From assembly GCF_036884655.1 (NCBI RefSeq), contig NC_088355.1, positions 18,604,501 through 18,668,500 of the forward strand: a stretch of DNA of 64,000 nt. The letters are read 5' to 3'. A program made the position numbers and the translations under genes. Origin of the DNA: Musa acuminata AAA Group. Lineage: Eukaryota > Streptophyta > Magnoliopsida > Zingiberales > Musaceae. This document shows positions 57,801 through 64,000 of this stretch, piece by piece; position 1 is the stretch's first letter; each line of letters begins with the position of its first letter. The notes below the pieces were generated by a model. It saw only the letters and a list, made by a program, of their open reading frames with translations. It was not told the DNA's origin and ran no database searches.

Positions 57801-60800
57801 ATCACGGATGGTTGGGGTAAAACAACTGGTTCATTTACTGCTGTGAAGGCTTAAGCAATTCTACCTATTGTAACTCTATTGATTGCATGAGAACTCTGAT
57901 TGCCTACTGTAACCTTGAACAGGTCTAGGACTTGGAGCTGATCCTTTGAACAAGGTGACATATGCTAATAGAACTGATGCACCTACTTCTGATGGAGCCA
58001 TAGGTGGATGGGGTAATTCATCCAATTCAGGTTTGCTGGAGAAGGCTTCCAGTGGTGCTGGAGATCAAGCTGGAAGTAGTGAAATAAAATCATATGATTG
58101 GAGCAACAAAGCTGCAGTTGTTCTGAGGAATGATGTGGATGGATGGGAGAAATCAAAAACTTCCGTAGATGATGCTGGAGGAATCTGGGATAATGAGAGT
58201 GTTAAAAAGAGTAATGCATGTTCTTGGGACAGTGAAGGAATAGGAAAAATGAGTAAAAAAGAAGATGCATGGGACAAAACTGCAAAATCTCAAGAGAAAA
58301 GCAATGACAACTGGGATGTTGCTGCTATTGGTCAGACTCAATCAAACAATAATACATGTTCTTGGGACAATAAAGAAGGCAAAATAAGTACTGAGGATGA
58401 TGCTTGGCAAAAAGCTGCAAAATTGCAAGATACAAACAATAACAGCTGTGATGCTGTTGCCATTGGTGGGTCCCATTCTATTCAAAACCATGGATGTGAG
58501 GTTGGTGATTGGGATAATGCAAAGAGTCCATCTGCTAGTCTATCTGGTTATCGTGTCAAAGCAAAAGAGAATGACAAAGCTGTAATTGGCAGATTAAGCA
58601 AAACAGGAGTTTCTGGCCAAAGTCAGAATTGTCTAGGGGACAATCGAATGTCACCCAAAGGAAATTATGATTTCAACTGGAACAAAGGAAAAGACTGTGA
58701 AGGAGCTGATGCAAATACTCGGATGAACTCAGAAAAACCTAGAGAATTACAACGTGTTGGTGGTCTAGGTGCAACTGATAATGATAGATCCCAGGACAGC
58801 TGGAGTAAGAACCATAACTGGGGTCAAACTTCTAGTTTGGAAAGAGAAAGGGAACAAGATAATGGACATAGGAACCATGATAACAACTGGAGCCGGCAAA
58901 ACAAATTTAATGTGTTTAGAGGAAGTAGTTGGGAAAGAGGAAGGGGATTCCATGGAGTAAGTGGATGTATGAGGCATGATGCAGGAGATCAAGAGTGGTC
59001 ATCTGGTAGGGGAGGAGGTAGAGATGAAGGCAGAGGCAAGGCCAGGGGACATTCTGGTGAAGCTGGAGGTAATAGGGATGGTCTTAGTGACACGAGATCT
59101 GTTGGGCAAGTTTGCAATTGGGATAAGGGCCATGGTGCGATTGAAACTTCAGATTGGAAGAACCAGCAAAGTTCTGTGGATTCGTTGTCTAATTGGGAAA
59201 ATGATAAAAATGCTGACTGGGATAAATTGAGAAATTGTAATCAAAATGAATCATTGGGAAAAACTGGTCAAATGCATTCCTGGAGCAAAAATAAATCTTT
59301 AGCTGGCCAGTCCTTGTCTAGTTGGAGCAGCTTCTCACAAGATGCTGATGCAAAAAAGGATGCCAAAGGTGTGGATGATGCTTCTTGTTGGGAGAAGGGA
59401 GCAAGTTTACCTGAGGGAAGCAGCAACTGGGAAAAATCTCATGCTGGGGAACAATTTGAGTTGAGTAATGATGACAAAAACAAGTGGAGCACTACAACTA
59501 CATCTGGATGGGTAGGTGATTCTTTAAAAAATGTACCTGCGGCTCCGGAAAATTTGCATATATCCATTTGTAGAAGGTTCATTGGGGACAATCAGGACAT
59601 GTCCATTGTAAGTGATGGTAATAAGCCTGGTTGGGATAAATTGTCATCCAGTGATGAAGGTAAGGCTGCAGGTGGATATGAATGGGACAGCATGAAAGCT
59701 TCAGGTGCAAAACAAGTCTCTGGCTGGTGTGGCTGGACTGACCATGCTTCGGAAGTAAAAGCTTATGAGAAAACAATTAGAGGTTAGTGAATGATTTTAG
59801 CTTCTTTATTTTGACATATGACTTGATTGTATGAATGCAATTCATGACTTTTCCTGGTGCTTTTTGTTCAAACCCAATCATCCACTTTTACAGGAGCTTG
59901 GGATGGACCGAGAGCTGATAAGTCTTGCAAAAATTCAACCGGTGCTGGTATAAATAGCTGGGAGGTAGCTGTAAGAAGTGATGAAAAAGCAAGAGGTGTC
60001 ATTTTGGACAAGTCATGTGATTGGACTCATTCTGAGGTTAGCAGTGGAAATGTAGATGCTTGGGACATGGAGGGAAAAAAGAGAACTGCAGATGGCAATT
60101 GGGACACAACTACTAATTCTCAAAGGGAGAAGACTGATGAAGATAATAATTGGGGTGATAATTCAAAAGAAAGTAAAGAAGATTTCACAGTTCAAGGTGG
60201 ATATCAAACTGACAGCAGGAATGCTGCTGTTCTACATTCTACACAACCAGGAACGGAACATTCTGGCCAAGTTAGCAGTTGGGAAAGAAAAACGAATTCT
60301 TGGTCTGGTCAGTGGAAGGATAGACAGTCAAATGATTCGAAAGATTGGAAACAAGGAGGATCCAAGCAAAGTGAAAATGATACATGGTACGGGCAAAAAT
60401 CATCTGGTGAAGAATTTGGGAAAGGTGATCAGGTTGACAGATGGAGCAAACCTAGAGAAGGGGGTCATGGGTTCGGTAGAGGAAGAGGTGGAGGACAAAA
60501 TAGCTGGGACAGTGGTAGCTGGAATAAAGAAATGGATCATGTTGGTAATCAAAGATCTGGTTGGGGAAGAGGAAGGGGAGGAAATAATGAGGCTGATGGT
60601 GAAAAGCAATGCAAATGGAACAAGCTGAGAGATTTTAGTGAAGACAGGGGATCTAGTTGGGTAAGAGGAAGAGGCCGATTCGGAACAAGAGATAAAAGTC
60701 AAGGTGACAATTCCGATGGGCCACCCAACCAGCAAGGCAGATGGTCTGGAAGCGGAAGAGGTTGGGGGCGTAACAGTGGTTATAATTTTGATGGTGGAAG

Positions 60801-61278
60801 GCATTTTAGTCATGGTGGCGGTAGGGGTCCTGGTCACAGTAGTTTTTTCTCATCTGATATGAAGGATGACAGGGAGAGCTGTGGTGATGGATCATTACCT
60901 AGAAATTCTGTATCGAGTTGGGGCAGCAACGAAAACACTGGTCGGGAAAAGTCCAAAGACCATGCAAATTCCGAATGCGGAGGAAAAACTAATCAACAAC
61001 ATGATTGGAGCAAGGGAAAATCTCATGATGGTGACTCATCTGGCTGCAGTAAAAGGTCGTCAAACTGGAGCAAAGATGAAGCAGATGTTGGAGAAGAGAA
61101 CTGGGCCAGGACCAAGGAATTTGGTGTTGTTCAATCTTCATCTTGGAATAAATGGTCCACGGATACTGAAGATATTGGTGAGGCATCTGGTACATGCAGA
61201 AATTCCAAAGATGCACAAGCTGCAGGTGATCAAGGGTGCAGTTGGGACAAAGCAGCTGTGTCTTGGGACGAGCACTAA
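39827..61278 (+). CDS. KTF1: KOW domain transcription factor KTF1 / SPT5-like (RDM3), about 20 exons, about 1811 aa
   Basis: Exons read by eye: 39827-40049, 45244-45485 (or 45521), 45566-45721, 48196-48354, 48449-48532, 50669-50736, 51059-51376, 51466-51514, 51589-51744, 52165-52317, 52387-52459, 52526-52684, 52772-52808, 52936-53000, 53262-53337, 53563-53627, 57517-57576, 57724-57771, 57923-59782, 59894-61278. Phases join without stops; exons 13, 14, 17 and 18 have the least certain borders. Basic clusters (KRK 23-25, RKRRRR 36-41) suggest nuclear targeting. An NGN domain spans about 145-240 (WKVKCM, VGRERQ, FVEAD), and KOW motifs lie at about 250-285, 405-435, 475-515 and 570-610 (GPLKGYLCRV). 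The tail is Trp/Gly-rich. The Arabidopsis homologue (about 1490 aa) acts in RNA-directed DNA methylation with Pol V transcripts and AGO4. The longer tail here is notable. Confidence 0.92.
40050..45243 (+). other. KTF1 intron 1, 5.2 kb
   Basis: It runs from donor GTATAATG to tandem acceptor TAGTAG. No gene lies inside. The content includes T-rich runs (43130-43480), a purine-rich GGGGGAGGGGAGGAGGTGGTGG run (44144-44167), and CGGTATGTTACCG and TTGGTATGTGCC fragments (42650-42690 and 44430-44450) that resemble the MITE at 50.8 kb. Confidence 0.7.
45985..46760. mobile_element. MITE-like insertion in KTF1 intron 3
   Basis: It starts near AAAAGGTGCTTGGTTGAGGTG and ends near GGGACCTTTTGG, and holds GC-rich GGGCGCTCGCCTGAGCC-type words near the left end and GCTCGGGCGAGTGCC near the right end in inverse orientation. 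Its interior is a C-rich run (46230-46262) and Pro/Ser-coding-like sequence. Inverted GC-rich ends without coding capacity suggest a hAT-type non-autonomous element. I did not find a clean target duplication. Confidence 0.45.
48000..48258 (+). repeat. Tandem 129-base duplication covering the 3' splice site and first third of KTF1 exon 4
   Basis: Copy 1 is about 48000-48129 and copy 2 about 48130-48258, with only about three base differences. Each holds a (GT)n run, intron tail, TTTCAG acceptor and 63 bases of exon (21 codons). In copy 1 the exon part runs into GTGTGTG instead of the rest of exon 4. Confidence 0.9.
50797..51010. mobile_element. GGTACCG-rich MITE-like insertion in KTF1 intron 6
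   Basis: About 210 bases, GC-rich against an AT-rich intron. The left end GGGTCTGCCGTATCGAACCG and the inverted right end AGGTTCGCAATACCGTACC are imperfect inverted repeats. The inside is self-complementary around CCGGTATGG and GGTACCG, with a GCACTGTAGCACTGTAGCAG stutter. No coding capacity. The target duplication is unclear. Confidence 0.5.
53628..57516 (+). other. KTF1 intron 16, 3.9 kb
   Basis: It separates the NGN/KOW part from the Trp-rich tail. No gene is seen. It contains a 72-base near-tandem repeat (56818-56942) and a pyrimidine-rich CTTCCTCTTCTCCTCC run (56965-57125). The acceptor AAGCAGAAG offers three in-frame AG choices. Confidence 0.65.
56818..56942. repeat. 72-base near-tandem repeat in intron 16
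   Basis: GATGGATATCGCAAGGGTG (56818) returns as GATGGATGTCGCAAGGGTG (56890), and both are followed by an AGG(T/C)AAAAACCAA phrase. Two copies. Confidence 0.75.
57517..61278 (+). other. Trp/Gly-rich C-terminal (AGO-hook type) region of KTF1
   Basis: Exons 19 and 20 hold about 57 tryptophans in about 1080 residues, roughly one in 19. Most sit in W-D/E/S-K contexts (NWEK, DWSK, SWDK), and about a dozen touch glycine (GGWGN, NWGQ, SGWCGW, SGWGRG, RGWGRN). Arg/Gly boxes (GRGRGG, RGRGRFG) lie in the second halves of both exons. In Arabidopsis the WG/GW tail binds AGO4. RGG boxes suggest RNA contact. Exons 17 to 19 begin with a repeated DPW/DPL unit, and all are joined in phase 1, a pattern that fits exon-wise repeat growth. 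Confidence 0.8.
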
Positions 61279-62822
61279 CAACGAAGGATGTGGAAGCAAG
61301 GGAGGATAGTAATATGTATTTTTGGTTTGTACATATATCTGAATTATGCTGATAAATCATGTAAATTTCCGTTCAATTGTCTGCTGTCCTGAACCTAGCT
61401 TGTTGGACTGTTTCTGGACTTCAAATGTGGTCTTATTGGCATTTAGACTTCTTTGAAAAGCTTGTCTAAAATCATCTTTTATGGTAGCATTTTAGCTTGC
61501 GCGAATTTGCATGAGTAGCTTGTTATCTCATAAACCTCAGGATTTATGTAAACTGTTAGATCCCTAGTTTATCATCGATGCACATCTTGATTGTTGTAGC
61601 TAAGGATGTGTTAAAAGTTAAAATATCAGGTTATATAACCTTGCCAATCAATATAATTCTTTTTTAAGTGCTTATTAGCTAAAGTTGGATTAATTGGGAT
61701 TTCTATGGAAAGGGTGATAAGGTCTCTTAAAGAAGCCAATTTATTTTAGATTATTCTGATTAAACTCATTTGATCATATTTATCTAATCTCGTATCACTT
61801 TGTTTTCATTTGTTGGTTTTGATCAATACTGCCATTTCAACTCAAAGTTTTATTTTGGTCGAGGCATTTCAAGGGTTTCTTTCCTTTCTGAAGCGTTGTT
61901 TGAAACCTGAGTCCTTTGTGGTTCAAGCTGAGGGAGATCTATATGACGAATTTTTGCTCGAATGGCAGAAAGAAATTTTGATGTGCCTAAAGCAAAAGTT
62001 AATGGAGATTATTTTCCACGTGAATTGCTTATGGGCACTTTGGTTGCCTCTTCACCACGGTTATCCCATAAGAAAATATCGGGAGTTACATCTGGCCAAT
62101 CATCTTTGACTAAAATAATTTGGACTATAGTTTTTATTTATTTTTTGATTGTATTTATGAAAAAAATGAATGTTCTCTCTAAACTTGTAATATTCTAATC
62201 TCTTTCTGATTGCCACTTTATCCTCCTCGCTTCTCACGTCACTATCCTTTCTCGTATTCTCATGAGTATCATCACCACTCTCCTCTTTTTGTCTTCCTCC
62301 TTTCCATTTTCCTTTTGCTCTTTTTATCATCCAACTTATTGGAATTGTTTTTTTATCTTTTAGTGAGCTCGTTACAAATGTATTTTGGTTATAAGCTACC
62401 TGTATATTTACTATAAAAAAATCGGGTCCAGACATCGATCGCAGTTACCCACATCCATCCAAATCAAACATGTAGTCCATCCACTTTTAGCCAAAAAAAT
62501 AAAGAGAGAAAAATAAGAAAAAGAAAAGGGAAAAAGCCACATCCTTTCATCTCCATTTGTATCCTCCTCCCTTCACTATTCTACCTTCTTTTCCCCCTCC
62601 CTTGCGAACCTCATTTCTTCTCTTTCCTTGTCACAAATCCATGGACGGATGGATTTTAACGCAGATTCCTCGTTGCTCTCTCTTCTCCCACCCCCTTCTA
62701 TTATGAGGCTCTCTCCCCGTTGCCCTCCTCCGTTGTTGTAGCTCGATTGGGGCGCGGGATCGATCCGGGGACAGCAATTTGGGGCTTCGTCGGCGGCGGC
62801 GCGGCCGGAGACATAAGGCGAA
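61279..62822 (+). promoter_or_regulatory. KTF1 3' flank and PP2A B' promoter/5' UTR
   Basis: Downstream of the KTF1 stop are T-rich stretches with no strong single poly(A) motif. At 62411-62421 TATAAAAAAAT is a good TATA candidate for the next gene. After it come A-rich and then pyrimidine-rich (CCTCCTCCC, TTCCCCCTCCC) segments typical of a plant 5' UTR, reaching the ATG at 62823. A coding-like remnant at about 61860-62110 is listed separately. Confidence 0.5.
61860..62110 (+). pseudogene. Coding-like remnant of unknown origin
   Basis: Two adjoining frames look protein-like: KPESFVVQAEGDLYDEFLLEW in one, and NFDVPKAKVNGDYFPRELL then LVASSPRLSHKK in the next, before a stop. A shift near 61960 would join them. 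I do not recognise the family, and nothing else around supports a gene. It may be a captured or decayed exon. Confidence 0.3.
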
Positions 62823-63962
62823 ATGTTGAACAAGATCATGAAACGGGCCAACCGCAAGGGCCCCAAAGCGGAGGTCGCCGCTGAGCCCCCACCCGCCTCC
62901 GCCCCCGCCTCCTCCTCCGTCACCGTCAACCACGCCTCCCGCACGGCCGTCCCCTCCCCCGGAGGCACCGCCAACCTCCTCCCCACCGGCGCTGCCGCCC
63001 CACAGATCGAATCCCTCCCGCTCTTCCGCGACGTGCCTGTCCCTGAGCGGCAGTCGCTCTTCCTCCGCAAGCTCCAGATCTGCGCCGTGGTCTTCGACTT
63101 CTCCGACACGCTCAGGTCGGCCCGGGAGAAGGAGGTGAAGCGGCAGACCCTCTCGGAGCTCGTCGACTTCGTGCAGTCAGGCTCCGGCCGTCTCGCTGAG
63201 CCTGTCCAGGAGCAGCTTATCCGCACCGTCGCCATTAACATATTCCGCTGCCTTCCCCCGGCCTCCCATGAGAACACCGGCTCCGAGGCTGCCGATCCCG
63301 AGGAGGAGGACCCCTACCTCGATCCTGCCTGGCCTCACCTCCAGCTCGTCTACGAGCTCCTCCTCCGCTTTGTCATCTCCTCCGACACCGATACCAAGGT
63401 CGCCAAGCGCTACATCGACCACACCTTCGTGCTCCGCATTCTCGACCTCTTTGATTCGGAGGACCCCCGCGAGCGCGAGTACCTTAAGACCATCCTCCAC
63501 CGCATCTACGGCAAGTTCATGATCCATCGCCCTTTCATCCGCAAAGCCATCAACAATATCTTCTACAGATTCATCTTCGAGACTCAGCGACACAGTGGCA
63601 TTGGCGAGCTGCTGGAGATCCTTGGGAGTATTATTAATGGATTCGCTCTGCCGATGAAAGAGGAGCACAAGTTGTTTCTTGTCCGGGCCCTCATACCGTT
63701 GCACAAACCAAAGTTAGTGGGGATGTACCACCAGCAGCTCTCCTACTGCATTGTGCAGTTCGTCGAGAAGGATTACAAGCTAGCTGATACAGTCGTTAGG
63801 GGGCTCTTGAAGTACTGGCCTGTAATTAATTGTCAGAAGGAGGTGTTATTCCTTGGTGAATTGGAGGAGGTGCTGGAGGTGACGCAACCTGTGGAGTTTC
63901 AGCGGTGCATGGTTCCCTTGTTCAAGCAGATCGCTCGCTGCCTCAGCAGCTCTCATTTCCAG
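62823..63962 (+). CDS. PP2A 57 kDa regulatory subunit B' (B56), first exon, 380 codons, continues past window
   Basis: ATG at 62823 opens a 1140-base frame that ends in phase 0 at CAG|GTCTGG, with intron sequence to the window end. The start reads [15 protein letters not shown], followed by a low-complexity Ala/Pro/Ser segment (about 20-62). The B56 fold starts at about 65 ([23 protein letters not shown]), with conserved LYELLLRF-type, [50 protein letters not shown] and LKYWP landmarks up to SSHFQ. Family members are about 500 residues, so roughly the last quarter is missing. It selects targets for the PP2A A/C phosphatase core. The very GC-rich 5' half of the exon is typical of monocot genes. 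Isoform (gamma/theta-like) is not resolved. Confidence 0.93.
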
Positions 63963-64000
63963 GTCTGGAACTTGGTCCATCTTTTGTTTTTTCTGGTTGT

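Noticed and set aside
58056..58992. Minus-strand and shifted plus-strand frames across KTF1 exons 19 and 20
   Set aside because: They are shadows of the Trp-rich coding frame, with no domain and no splice logic.
62576..63704. Long minus-strand frames opposite the PP2A gene (233 and 175 codons)
   Set aside because: They are shadows of the GC-rich plus-strand exon, which has an unmistakable B56 protein.

Overview
This window is nuclear DNA from a flowering plant, probably a monocot. The banana family (Musa/Ensete) is my best guess, but the sequence does not prove it. The signs are spliceosomal GT-AG introns, a plant-specific Spt5-like gene with a very long tryptophan-rich tail, a plant PP2A B' subunit gene, and about 37 kb of nested LTR retrotransposons.

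Region 1 to about 37.4 kb is a retrotransposon graveyard built almost entirely from one Ty1/copia superfamily, SIRE/Maximus-like by its gag. Its hallmarks recur: LTRs that start near TGTTGAATCTCGG and end near CCTAACA, a primer-binding site TGGTATCAGAGC two bases inside the 5' LTR (initiator-Met tRNA type), a purine tract AAAAAGGGGGAGAT before the 3' LTR, a conserved TATA box in the LTR, and a gag with CCHC knuckles. The best-preserved copy, called element B here (7036-16540, minus strand), has a GGTTG target duplication and two 2.3 kb LTRs that look more than 99% identical. It carries gag (split by one in-frame TGA) and an intact 371-aa accessory ORF, but no protease, integrase, reverse transcriptase or RNase H. 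Around it lie older relatives: A (1-4105, minus), F (4588-7035 plus 16546 onward, host of B), D (19424-19980 plus 29719-32932, with a decayed protease/integrase), compound C (19981-29713, inserted in the LTR of D), G (27822-29619) and E (32933 to about 37308). Most of them also hold gag only.

Region 37.4-39.8 kb is intergenic and includes a diverged promoter-like duplication. Region 39827-61278 (plus) is a gene of about 20 exons for a KTF1/SPT5-like protein (RDM3): NGN domain, several KOW motifs and a C-terminal region with about 57 tryptophans and RGG stretches. In Arabidopsis this protein links Pol V transcripts to AGO4 in RNA-directed DNA methylation, the pathway that silences elements like those next door. 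Its introns hold MITE-like insertions, and exon 4 carries a partial tandem duplication.

Region 62823 to the window end (plus) is the first 380 codons of a PP2A B' (B56) regulatory subunit gene that continues past the window. Exon and LTR borders were read by eye from splice signals and repeat boundaries, so positions marked approximate could move by a few bases.
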